From assembly GCA_032358165.1 (NCBI GenBank), contig JAALGY010000031.1, positions 1,364,001-1,428,000 on the forward strand: 64,000 bases of DNA, read 5' to 3'. The notes under the pieces are model-generated. The model was not told the origin of the DNA and did no database searches. It was given only the letters and a program-made list of their open reading frames with translations. The translations under genes and the position numbers were made by a program. Below are positions 22,661-33,954 of this stretch, piece after piece. Origin of the DNA: Diplosphaera chodatii. Lineage: Eukaryota; Chlorophyta; Trebouxiophyceae; Prasiolales; Stichococcaceae. The first letter of the stretch is position 1. The number at the start of each line of letters is the position of its first letter.

Positions 22661-23380
22661 TCACAGAGCGCCCGAGTCAGCGATGGTGACCTCCTTCACG
22701 GGACGGTCACGGCCATCCGTCTTCTGGCCCTCTATCGTCTTCACGATGTCATAACCCTCAACGACCTCTCCAAACACCACATGTTTGCCATCGAGCCATG
22801 GCGTGTCTGCTGTGCAAATGAAGAACTGGCTGCCGTTGGTGTTTGGCCCAGCGTTGGCCATGCTGAGCGTGCCGGGGCCGCCGTGCGGGATGTCAAAGTT
22901 CTCATCGTTGAAAGTGCGGCCATAGATGGACTTGCCGCCGGTGCCATTCCGCGCCGTGAAGTCACCTCCCTGGATCATGAACTGGGGAATGACACGGTGG
23001 AAAGGAGCCGACTTGTAGCCGAAGCCCTGCTCGCCAGTCGCCAGCTGCTTGAAATTTTTCACAGTGTTCGGCACAACATTGCCGTACAGCCCAATCACGA
23101 TGCGGCCAGCCTTATCATCGCCGATCTTGATGTCAAAGTACACCTTGTCGGTGACCTCTGGCTTGGCGGCTGCCATGCGCACCACCTGTGCCCTACTGGC
23201 AACCTGGCGGGTGGCAGACACGCCCGGGAACAGCCTGCTGCCCATGAATGGGCTGCGGCAGTGCTGCGGAGCCACCTGCGCACCAGTGCACGCCGCCAGC
23301 CGCTGTGCCGCGGCCATGTGCGTGGGCCTTGCGAGCCGTGTGGCCATGCCAAGCCCAGCACGCATGGTGCACGCCGCCAT
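22661..23380 (-). CDS. Cyclophilin, plastid-type peptidyl-prolyl cis-trans isomerase
   Basis: This protein catalyses proline cis-trans isomerisation and most likely works in the chloroplast stroma, like the plant CYP20-3 (ROC4) type. It is a single exon of 239 residues. Residues 1-70 form a basic, Ala/Ser/Arg-rich leader with a likely cleavage near [17 protein letters not shown]. The cyclophilin domain has the catalytic arginine in [16 protein letters not shown], the [22 protein letters not shown] core and the conserved tryptophan in [12 protein letters not shown], expected to bind cyclosporin. The end is [11 protein letters not shown]. All key residues are present. It is the only gene here without introns. 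It is head to head with NXD1. Confidence 0.96.
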   Translation of the reverse strand: MAACTMRAGLGMATRLARPTHMAAAQRLAACTGAQVAPQHCRSPFMGSRLFPGVSATRQVASRAQVVRMAAAKPEVTDKVYFDIKIGDDKAGRIVIGLYGNVVPNTVKNFKQLATGEQGFGYKSAPFHRVIPQFMIQGGDFTARNGTGGKSIYGRTFNDENFDIPHGGPGTLSMANAGPNTNGSQFFICTADTPWLDGKHVVFGEVVEGYDIVKTIEGQKTDGRDRPVKEVTIADSGAL

Positions 23381-23790
23381 CTTGAACGAATTTCTGTAGT
23401 GCTTGGCGATACGTCAATATCCAAAGGAAGCAGCTGCAACGTGGTGGTGATCAAACGCATTCACCTGAAGTGCTGGACGTCCCCAGCGCTAATCTCGTCG
23501 ACGATGCCCGAGCTATCAGCCCCGTATCTGATTCGCTGCGCCACCTCATCAACGATCAGGCCACGAATGGGATCACAGCGTGCACGCTTGCGCGTTCCCT
23601 CGATCGTTGTGTAGGCTTCCAGTTGTAGTCTCGTCCGTTCTTTCGGTCCCACGTCTGCGGTGCGATGTCATCTTGTCATGCGTGAGGTATTTCGTCTAAT
23701 GCTCGTGAACGCGACGCTCGACCAATGAATCTGCCGACACCTGACGCCATCAGATGATGCCCTGGCGGAACCGAATAGGTTACTGACTGC
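23381..23790. promoter_or_regulatory. Divergent upstream region of cyclophilin and NXD1
   Basis: About 410 bp separate two oppositely transcribed genes, so both promoters should lie here. A minus-strand reading frame at 23652-23461 (63 codons, starting MGPKERTR and ending DVQHF-R at a possible donor) is open. It could be an upstream reading frame in the cyclophilin leader or chance. I could not assign it. Confidence 0.4.
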
Positions 23791-25765
23791 ATGGGCTACG
23801 AAGAGTCGCCGTGGGTGTTTAGGGGCAGGTGCGGCAGCATGCCATGCTAGCCGTCACATGCGGCAAACATGTAGGAGCGCCCCCGACGTTGTGCATTCTG
23901 CTGACTTGAATGTTGCTGGATTGCAGGGCTCTGTACCAGCTGCAGCTTGTCAAGGTTTCCGAGGTCAGTGGTGCTTCGATCATCTGTCCTGTGTGCAGCC
24001 ATGCCAACATGCCGCTCAGTCTGCTTGTCTGTGTTGCAGGCCAGGAAGTACATCCCGGATTCGCTGAAAATCGTCAACCTTTTTGGGTGAGTCACGTGGT
24101 GCTGACACTCACCAAGGGTGGCCATGCGTGAGAGCATGCCGCACTTGTAGTCACTGTGCCAATTCTCGGTCGTGCAGGTACACCCTTGGCGGCTTTTACC
24201 TTGCCCGCTACACAGACAGTCCCGTCGGCGCTTTTGACGAGGTTTGTGCTGCTGGAAGCCATCGCTGCTGCCCCTCACCTTGCTGTACATCAGCACCCTC
24301 ACCGAAGCACGGCCTGTCTGGCTGCAGCTGGTAGCCGTCGCGGGGCTGGTGTGGAACTTCCCCGGCTCATGTGCCTGGGCGGCGCGCGTCTACGTCAATG
24401 ACAAGTGCGCCGCCAGGGCACGCCGCTGTCGGAAGCGCAGCCCTGCTGCACGCTGCAAGGTGTGCCCCGGTGCAGACTGCAGCTGCTGAACCGCACACAT
24501 TGCTGGCGCAGGACCGCCAGGAACCACGGGCTGCAGATGGTGGGCCTGCCCTCCCGGCAGGCCGCCTTCGAGCCGGACCAGCGGGTGACGTGGCACGGCC
24601 GCCGCAGCTGGTGGCACCACGAGGGTGAGGTGCAGTGCAGCGCACACCTCGCATGTCACGCCCATCAGCTTGGGGAGCCCAGCCTGGCCTCGGTCAGACT
24701 CGCATCGTACTCTCCGGGCAGGGACAGGCGGTCACATGCTACAACCTTGTGTGCTGCAGACGCGCAGCAGCTGGGCGGTGGTGGCGGCGACGGCGGCAGC
24801 GCCAGGGGCAGCGCTCAGAAGGCGGCGCAGCCGGCGGCGGCGGGGGACCACCCGCTGGTGGTGCGCAACGCGGAGGGCAGCCCCTGGTGGCGGCGGCAGC
24901 GGGCGGCGCGCGGCCTGGCGCCCCCCGTCGCCCGGCTCACCCTGCCGCCGGCCCCGCGCGGCTGGCCCGGGCCCCGCCTCACCATCCTGCTGCCCAGCTT
25001 CAGGTGGGCGACCGTGAAGACACGGTCTTGCTGTGCTTGGTTCGACCCACACAGCTGCGGCCGCTGCTGCGGGATTGGGCGGGGCCCAACGTCGTGCCAC
25101 TGCTTGTGTGACCCTGCCACCTGGCCCCGCTACATCTGCCGCGCTCACCCATGACACGAAGGCTATTGTAAAAACGCTGCTCCTTCCCATCAAGTAGCAT
25201 GTGTGTGCAAGTTGTTCTCTGTTGGGATGCAGCGGTGCCACGGACGAGCGTTCGGAGCTGCTGCAGTATACCTGCCGTCTGCGGACGAATGTGCGGCTGA
25301 CGTCAACAGCCTCATTGGAGGTGCGAGATGCACCTTTGTGGAATCTTGGTCACGATGTACATGTAAAAGGTTCGTAGCAAGCCAGTAACAGCGAACTCAC
25401 CGGGCTGCATGCGTGGAGTCCCTCAAGTCATGCAACCATGTGTTTTGCAGGTCGGTGAGGAGCCAGACAGCTTGGAAGCGCTGGTGCCAATTTTGAGCGG
25501 CAAGCCGCTGATAGCTGTGAACTTCCAAGATATGGAAGTGCGCTCTTGCACATCCTCACACATCCAGACAGAGTCACGCACTATGTCTGCTCCTTCCACA
25601 AGGCACTGTCACCCTTGTGATGAGGCTGATAGTGCGGATGGGTTTATCTGATGCGGACCCCACGACGATGCTGATGGCTGCTTCCACTTGCAGATGAGCG
25701 TCCGGGAGCCAACGATTTTGAGAGCGAGTGAGCGGCGGATGTCCAAGCAGGCCCAGTTGCTCTGA
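23791..25765 (+). CDS. NXD1: NEOXANTHIN-DEFICIENT 1 homologue
   Basis: NXD1 is required for neoxanthin accumulation in plants; its biochemical role is still unclear. It belongs, as I recall, to the acetoacetate-decarboxylase-like fold. Exons are 23791-23828, 23927-23963, 24040-24086, 24178-24241, 24328-24404, 24512-24624, 24760-25003, 25233-25320, 25451-25537 and 25694-25765, in frame to 288 residues, near the plant length. Landmarks in order are PWVFRGRALYQLQLVK, FGYTLGGFYLARYTDSPVGAFDELV, AGLVWNFPGSCAWAARVYVND, HGLQMVGLPSR and, at the end, SGKPLIAVNFQDMEMSVREP. The middle (exons 6-7) has an alga-type Gly/Ala/Arg-rich insert. The start ATG at 23791 gives the same short leader as plant NXD1 (few residues before PW). 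Confidence 0.92.
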
Positions 25766-26047
25766 GCCCCACTGACAATCTGTCCGCAGATCAGCACTGC
25801 CAGTGGTAGATAGTGGGGTGCATAGCAGGCTTGTGAGTGGCAGTTTGCGACTGCCCCACAATCTGAGGAATGTGAGTTGATGATAACCCGCAGCATAGTG
25901 ACCTGATTGTTTGCCTATACCAACTGGAACCTCAAGCCCTTGGAAGGCTGCGCAAGCATGTCTCCCTTCACTTTGTCGTGTCGCCCCACCGAACCTGCAA
26001 TTGCTACACAGCCATGAAAAGTGCTGACCCTAGCGACCATCGTGTCG

Positions 26048-29000
26048 CTACGACACGTCCATTGCTGCGGTGCCTGTTGCCTCGGCGCGCTCCTGCTGCA
26101 CCGCCGCAAACTTGGGGGCCAGCAGCCCGCCGCGCACCGTGTTCTGCAGGGCGGCACTCTCCCTCAGGTGGAGTACTGTACATCAGCAGAAAACATACAG
26201 AGTCGCGATAGCGCTTCCGTGATGGCATGCATGGCCAGGTGCAGGGCCGCACCTGCAGCAGCGCCTTGAAAGATGCTACAGACTCGGCGTCTGGAATGCG
26301 GCTGATGGCGTCCACAGCCCGCAGGCAGCTGCGCAGCATGTCGTCGTTGCGGTCCACCTGCATGTGTCAGATAAAGGACATGCTGCATCCCATTGTGCTG
26401 CAAGCCACGCCGTTGTGCGAACGTGCCACAAGCTGCCGAACTCAAGTGTGCTGCTGCTGCACCTCTGGATACTAACCCATGGGGATGCAGCCCTCCGATC
26501 ATCACAAGGGTACATGGCCGTTGGTTGTCCTCCCCTGTAGCATGTGCCTTTTTGCTGGACCCAGGGCTGCACGAAGCCTGGCAGATGTTCGTCTGTGGAT
26601 ACGCACACGCGCAACTGACATCGTCCCACCTCCTGCTTAACGGCGTCGGCCTTGAGCTTGGCGGTGAGCGTCTTCTGCATGGGCGGCACCAGGCGGTCCA
26701 GGGCCGCGACCACGTAGGCGGGCGCCAGCCCCGCCAGCTTGCCCAGCAGCAGGTGCGCCGGCATCTTTACGTCGTAGTGGTCCTGCCGCCACAGCTCGCA
26801 CCCTTGTCAGCACCTCTGAGCGGTTGGCAGGCATGTCCTCTGCCCCGCAGTTTGTGCGCTGGCATGTTGGTACCAGCAGCAGTCGGTCACACCATAACAT
26901 CACTGGCAGCCCGGCAACACGCTGAGCACGGCGAAAGGGCATGGGCCTGCAGGTGCGCACCGAGAGGCCAGCCTCCAGGTGCGACACGAAGGTGGGGAAG
27001 TCCAGCTGGTCACGTGCATTGTCCAGCAGCACGTCCATCGCTTCAAAGGCCGCCTGCCACAGAGCACGGGAGGCTCAAGATCACATCCGACGGGTGGCCT
27101 GTTGTCTGTACAACAGGCACAACCCAAAGGCTGGCAGCAATGCCCCTGCACAGCCAGCTGACAACCATGCAGGAAGCTCTGGCACGACATCAGCCTGCAC
27201 AAACAAAGGCGCATGGGGTCGAGTCACTGCACCGTCACCTTGCGCAGCTCTAGGCCATCATCAATGCGGTGCTTGAAGGGCCCCAGATCGACAACTCGAA
27301 TGAGCGACTCGTCGACTGCCGTCTGCGCATACAGCTTGGGCAGCAGCGGCGGCAGCTGACCCGCCAGCAGCCGCGGCTTGTGGTGCGCCAGCGTGCTGAG
27401 CGAGAGCACGGCTGCCTTCCGCACATGCCTGTCCACACCACCGCTTTGAGGGATGCTGGCATGTCTATAGCGTAGCAGCTGCAATGCACACACAGTAGGC
27501 GTCTTCGAGACAGCGGCATTCTGACTTCGACGAGTGAGTGGGCTTCCACCTGTCTGAGTCGGTGAGGCCCTGCAGCAGCTCCGGCACTGCGGGCTGCAGC
27601 AGCTCGTCAATGGGGTGCGGCCGGTCGACCTGCAGTTTCGCGCCATCACACAGTGCAGCGTGAGGTCACCGAGCAACTTAGCGATGGTACATTCAGACTT
27701 GCAGCCGGTGCTCGAGGTGCACGTGCTGCACGAGAGTGCACCAGAGCTGCTGAGCTCCCAAACAAGGGCAGCAGCAGGATACGCACCACCATGCCGCGGG
27801 GCGCGGCGGCGACAGCAGCCCGCACGGCAGGGGAGGGGTCGCCGAGGCGGCTGCGCAGCACGGTGAGCACGGGGCCCGGCGCCAGCAGCGCGGTGTGCCC
27901 CAGGCACTCCGCCACCACGCCGCGCACATCCTCCTCCCCCTCGCAGCTGCCCAGCAACAGTTGCAGAACCTGCGGCATCCGAAGACAGGATGTTCATATA
28001 TGAGCATCCTATGTAGTATGATGTCCAGAGAAGCACCCCATCTCCTGGGGACCCTGATGCACAAGCTGTTGAGTGCTGTTGCACAGCGGCATGCTGGAAG
28101 CTGGGCAGTGCAGGGTACCTGGTCACGCTGGTCGTCTGACAGGCTGCTGGGGTTGGCTCCGGGCGCGGCCAGGCTGGTGAGCGCCTCGTTCAGCGCCGCC
28201 AGCAGCAGGAACTGCACCTTCGGCTTGGCTGCCTGCAACAGCAGCAACCACCTGACTCCGTGGTCGTCCTGGCTACAAAGAACATGTTGACACATGCATC
28301 TCGCCGCCCTCCAAAGCTCAGAGGTCGCGGCAGAGCTGGCGACGGACAGCACAGTTTGTTTTGCATGAGCCGCCACCTGGCTGGCTGCCGCTGACAGGAG
28401 CGTCGGCAGGTATGCGGGCATGGCGCCTGTGGTCAGGCCGCCCAGCGCCACTGACGCCGCCGACTTGAGTTCCTCGCTCTTGCTGTCGTCCTGCACCGTG
28501 TCTGCGCACGCCCACACAGTGCAGTCGGTGTCAAGGTCTGGCTGGTCCGGTGCTTGTGTGCCTCGGACCCCAGCATGGATGGATGTCACATGGCTCAGTG
28601 CCTTGAGCAAGCGTGTGACCTGTGGTCTTGCGGGCAGCACACATGGCAGCCGGCACTTGCAGTCTGGCATATCAGGTATGGCTTCGCGGTGGAGACCCAC
28701 CCAGGATGATGGACTGCAGGTTGGAGTAGGAGCTGAGGTCTGTGGAGCGCCCGATCTCGCCGATGGTCAGCAGCGCTAGCCGCTGCCCGTTCTCGTCGGA
28801 TGTTGTCTGCAGACGGCAAGCAGCATATGTGTTGCTTGCTATTGTGCAAACACATCAGAGGTTTCTGCTGGGACGATCATGCATACGAGCACTGTACAGA
28901 CAGCTAACATCACCCTGGTAACCCTAGGGTTCCTGCCTGCACTGTCTGGAGCAGCTTCGTGACCGTGGAAGATGTCTGCTTTGCGCCGGCAGCAGTGCAG

Positions 29001-32000
29001 AGCACTGCAATGCACTGCGCTATGGACAGCTGTGCTGCTTTGCCTGTCTCCTGCATCATGTTGTTGGAACAAGCGTGTCAGCAAGCTTGAAGCGAAACTT
29101 GCACACAGTGGTGCATCTGACAGAGACAGTCGCTCTATCGCATGTTTGTGCAGTCACATGGACCTACCGGCTGCCTTCCAGCCTCCAGCAGCTGTTCCAA
29201 CAGCGTCTTGAAGGGTGTCTTTGCAGGTTTGCAGGCGACCAGGGCCACGAAGAAGGCCTGCAGCGCCTCCAATGGCGCGGCCTGCAGCAGTGGGCTGGCC
29301 GCCAGCGCCATGCTTGCTGGCAGCACCTGCGAAGGCAGAGGGCAGGGGCCATTATTGTGCGCAAGCCGAAATGCAGGCATGTCGTCACAGTCACGGGTCC
29401 ATTGGTGCTGCTTGCTCGACTGGGCCCTGCTGCTGCAGCTCCCGCGGCTACAGAGGGCTTGCACAAGCAGCACCTGCTTGGCAACCTCAGGTCCTGCGGC
29501 TGGCTGGTGCTGCAGCACGCTCTCCGCCAGGCGCAGGCTCAGCGCGGTGACCGTCAGGTCTGTGTCGGAGATCAGCAGCGCCACCTCATGCACCGTCGCC
29601 TGCAGCGCTGCGGGGTCAATGTCGCCACCGTAGCTGGAAACCACCACCTGCATGGGAACAAGGTGATGCTTGCCCACTCAGGTTCGCAGGTGTGCAGCCC
29701 TGCGACCCTGACCAGCATGTGAAGTCGTGAAACAGGCGCCCTTAGCATCGACCAACTTCACGTTGTTGGCCCACTGCCACCAGCACAGCACCGCGCGTTT
29801 TCCAGGCCATCCTGCTGGGACAGGCACCTCGGTGGTGGCCAGCGCCGCCTGGCGGAGCCGCCGGTTTGCCTTGCGCAGGAACGATGTCAGCTCGGCGACA
29901 ATGGGCTGCAGGGCATCGCCCAGGCTGGGCACCAGCGGACTGCCGGCCAGCGTGCCCCAACCCTTGACCGCTGTCAGCCGTGTCGTCTCATTGCGCAACC
30001 GCTCAAGCAGCACCTATAGAGCATGTACGACGACGTGATTCGTATCTGATGTTGGGTGCACCGCCGTGTGAGCTGGAACGGCCAGGTCTGAGGGTCACAA
30101 GCGCCTCGAGGCATTCCTGTGCGGCATGCGCAGCACAGCACCGCGCTGCTGGCCCGACCTGCAGCGTGTTGGGCAGCTTGCTGTGCAGCACGTCGCCCAG
30201 CAGCGCGAGCTCAGTGGCCATGGCCGAGATGGCGGCATCCTTCACCTCCTGATCCTGGTCGCCCGCCGTCAGCCTGCCCAGAATCGCACTGTGCAGCGGC
30301 TCTGCCAAACCCTGCAAAAATTCCAAGGGGACACCGTGTCAGCAGGCCTGCATACTGCCGGCGTGCGACCAGCACCAAGCATGAAGCATGCAGACCGTGC
30401 ATGCTGACACACGCTGCCTGCCCACCCGGACAGTTCCAGGCAGCGGGTGATCTGGCGAGGGGCGCATCGTGCGGATCAGCTCCTCAGCCACCCGCAGGCC
30501 CTCCGCCACAACCTGCAAGTGCGCATTGCTTGTCTGTTTGTCGTGCTGGAGGCCTGCAGCTAGCTGATGGCGGCAGCCTGAACAGTGGCTGACACATGTG
30601 CAACAACTGCAGACAGGTCGTGCCTTGTAGTAGCGCTCGGACAGGACGGCAAGCAGTGGCTTCGAGAGCGCGTTCACGTGCGGCTCAAAGGCATGCGCAA
30701 AGCTGGACGCCAGGGTGAGGCGCAGCAGTATGAGTGCCTGAATCTTCATTGTCGACGCTGTGCTGCTCTTGTCCTGCGGCACAGTCGGTGTGCAATCTTG
30801 CTTGGGGACGGCATGGCTTGGGTGGACATCGCACCAGGAGTCAGGGCGTGTTTGTTGTCCTTTGAATGCGGCACCCTCACATTTAGAATGGCGATGAGTG
30901 CTGGCAGCAGCAGGCCGATCTGGCTCTGCATGCTGTCTGGTTGCACAGCAACCAGCTGCTGCAAGAGCAGCAAGGCTCCCGCTTTGGCCTTTGCTGATTT
31001 ATCGTTCAGCTGCTTTGCACTGGCCTGTGCCAGCAGTGAACATGTCGATGAGCCCCCAGCAGTTCAACATGCAGCAAGGTGGCCACCTCGGCGACAGCTG
31101 GCATGTTGCAAACGCACACAGGAATGCTGCAAGCGGACCTTGATGATGCCAGGCGAGTCTGATGCGAGTTTGGCCAGCGGCCCCTCTGCGCGGTTGTGAT
31201 CATACTTTGCCACGGCTCCAATCTGCACACAGCACCAGGACTTGGGCAATGCCGCAAGAGGTTGCAGCGTGGACAGCAAAGCCCAAGGACATGCTACACA
31301 TCAAGCGTGGCATCTCTCGAGTGGCTGCACCTGCTGCAGGAGGCTCACGAAGGTGGCAAAGACCTCTCCCTTCACGGTCTCCTCCCGCTCCCGGAATCGG
31401 TTGAGCAGCACAGGCACCACCTGTCATACAGACTTCTCAACCATTTTGATCCATGACTCTAAACCTTTGTGCATGTTTTGCAAATGTAGCAGGATGTTGC
31501 AATACACTCCCACCTTTGGGTAGCTGGAGTTGAGCAGGTCAGGGTAGCTCGTGACGATGGCGGCAATGGCCTTGGCTGCCGCACGACGAACCTTCCAGCT
31601 TGTGTCATCGTCATCGCTGTAGTCCTCGCCGCTAAGCCTGGGTGCATGAAGGGTGGCATAACTATACGAGGCAATGACACGACTGCTTGGGCACACTGGT
31701 GTGCACAGCAGCGTGCAGGCCGAGCAATGTCTAGAGACGCACTCATCGTCAGCTTCATCTTCATCGTCATCTCCGTCGCCATCGGCATCCATGTCATCCG
31801 CATAGTTGGGATCGTAGCTCAGGTACTTGAGCGTGGTGCTGAGGATTGTGTCCAGGTACGGCCTCACTTCGTGTGGAGAGCGCAGCACAAAGCTCTCAAG
31901 GGCCTGCAGCAGCAAAGGCAGTTGACCGTCGGGGATCCAGCCCTAACAGCAGGCCATTTCTCACACACTCTTTGACTACAGTAGGGCTCGACCTGAAGAC

Positions 32001-33396
32001 AGTACTCCTGCAGCTCCTCCTCGTTGTCGCCAGCCTCATCGCAGTAGGAGATCGCCAGCGGCACAGCGCTAGACAGATGTCGGCCGAAGCGGTGACCCAC
32101 TGCGCGGCTGCAGACAGGGGGCGCAGCCAGCTGAGGCAGCCCCGATGAGCCTGGCAATGGCGGCATTGATGCTGGTGTGCATTTCACACAAAACAAGCAA
32201 TGGGGAGAACCGAAAACCACCTAAGAGCGCCCACTGATTGCATGTAAGTGCGAGTGATTTCTGCGTCGGACGAGTGCGCCTGCAGCTTGCCCAGAATGTG
32301 CTGGGTGGTCGCATCCAGCTCCTGGTCATTCAGGTAGACCGCCAGCGCCGCTGCATCCCCGTCAAACGTCATGGTTTCCGCATCAAGCATACACGCTGGA
32401 CAGTAAACAACAGTGCAGGAACACGGCGACAGGCTGCATGAGGGAAGGGGACGCACAGAGGCAGGTTATGGTGCGCTTGCGCAGTGCGGTGCGCGAGTCA
32501 TCCAGTAGCGGCAGCAGCGCTGGCTGCAGCTTTGCCTGCAGCCCCTTGGCTGTGACCACGCCACCAAAGCGGTCTAGCAGCGTGACTGTGATGTCCATGC
32601 TCTCGTTTGCCACCTCAAACGAGTCCTGCGCAGCAGGTTTACATGCATGAAAGCATGCCTCGATCAGTGCAGCGGCTAATTGCTGTCTGCGCTGGTTCAC
32701 AAGATGCTTCATGCCAACCACGAGCTGGCCGACCTTGGCAGCGACGCTTGCAACGAGCGTTGCCATGACGATGTCGATCAGAACGTCCGCCTGGCCGTCG
32801 GTGACAGACTGCGCCACAGTCTTCAGCCCAATCACGGCGATGTCCCGGTACTCCTCCTCCTTCTTGCTGTTGGATGTGCATTTTTCGCACAGCTTTTGCA
32901 GCATATCCCGCAGCTGCGCATCCTCTAGACGCGGCGCCAGCAGACCCAAGCTGCGCAGGCACAACAGCAGCCGTCAGCATGCACCTGGCTGATCAAGCAT
33001 GCCTGCATGCATGCATGCATGCGTGCAAAACGGCAAACTGAGCAGCGCAGCCAATCCCACCACTTTACGGCGAGGGAGGAGATGTCGCCAGAAGCGTCCT
33101 CGAGCTGTTGCAGCACCGCTTTGGTCAGCTTCTTCTGCATGTCCACATCTGCCTTGAAGGTGCTCTTTGACAGCTCCGCCTGCAGGTCGCTTGCGGCCAT
33201 GTATCGGAAGTCCTTGTCGCGGGAGCTGACCTGCACGGGCAGCAGCACATGTTGAGGCTTGAAAAACAAGCTTCTGGCTGCGCAGGTAGTGGCTGCGCAA
33301 TGATGTCTCTTACAAGTGCACGGAATACATCCGCGCGCTGCAGGCGCTGCCCACCTTTTCAAGAATGCCATTGAGCTGAGCGTTCAGCTGCGCCAT
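26048..33396 (-). CDS. CAND1: Cullin-associated NEDD8-dissociated protein 1 (CAND1)
   Basis: CAND1 wraps un-neddylated cullins and exchanges substrate receptors of SCF ubiquitin ligases. It has 28 exons: 33396-33355, 33230-33064, 32950-32734, 32625-32457, 32350-32221, 32107-31993, 31903-31743, 31631-31514, 31420-31331, 31222-31139, 31024-30881, 30773-30624, 30512-30426, 30311-30159, 30013-29828, 29647-29474, 29326-29168, 29050-28943, 28806-28701, 28501-28377, 28232-28119, 27969-27790, 27629-27550, 27428-27239, 27053-26961, 26782-26630, 26357-26253 and 26158-26048, in frame to 1236 residues. HEAT repeats run throughout, with YDPNYADD plus an acidic loop, DDDTSWKVRRAAAKA, SKLPNTLQ, ELKSAASVALGGL, NVVAECLG-like VVAECLGH and LGPFKHRIDDGLELRK. 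The exon 22/23 junction is the weakest. Confidence 0.95.
33004..33026. repeat. GCAT microsatellite in CAND1 intron 2
   Basis: About five tandem TGCA/GCAT units with one interruption lie inside the second intron of CAND1 (33063-32951). The unit is self-complementary. The tract is likely to vary in length between strains. Confidence 0.8.
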
Positions 33397-33954
33397 GGTG
33401 TCAGGAGTGTGACCAAGTGACCTTTCTTGTGGTGAAGCGGCACAGGGTCGACAGAGTTTGCCAATGCCTCGATGGAATCCACTCAACCTGGCAGTCAGCT
33501 TGCAAACATGTCGCCAATCATCTTTACGTCTGCGGCATCAAGCGTGTTGTTGCGATCACTCAAGACTCAAGAAGGAAATGACGATTGGCGCCAAGCAAAC
33601 CAGGCTTCGATGGCAACATCTTGCGGGTCTTCACTACTTCTGCTTCCAAGCACAGCATGCCAAAGCATGCAATGTGGCACATCGTGAAACACAACAGTAG
33701 CGGTCAAGCTGCATAGTATCTGTGGTCTAGTGGACAATCTACACAGACCACTCGATCGTCAGGCGCTGCCATGACATCAAGCCAACATTCATCACATGGT
33801 TTGTGCGCAGCTTGCGCTTCGAACGCTCCGAGCGTGTCCTTGCTCACAGCAAGGTGATCGAACAGAGACCCGAGACGCTTGCGTCACTATCTTACTTACC
33901 GACAGCTGCCGGTTGACAGGACGCTGAAAAGGGGCAGCAGCTGTTTTCGGCGTC
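33397..33954. promoter_or_regulatory. Divergent upstream region of CAND1 and PSMG2
   Basis: About 560 bp lie between the start codons of two oppositely transcribed genes and should contain both promoters. I see no convincing exon, TATA box or repeat in it. Confidence 0.4.

Noticed and set aside
22556..23614. A 352-codon plus-strand reading frame
   Set aside because: It lies antisense to the intact cyclophilin gene and shows only the mirror of that coding bias.
24405..25154. A 249-codon plus-strand reading frame
   Set aside because: A shadow of NXD1 exons 6-7 in another frame.
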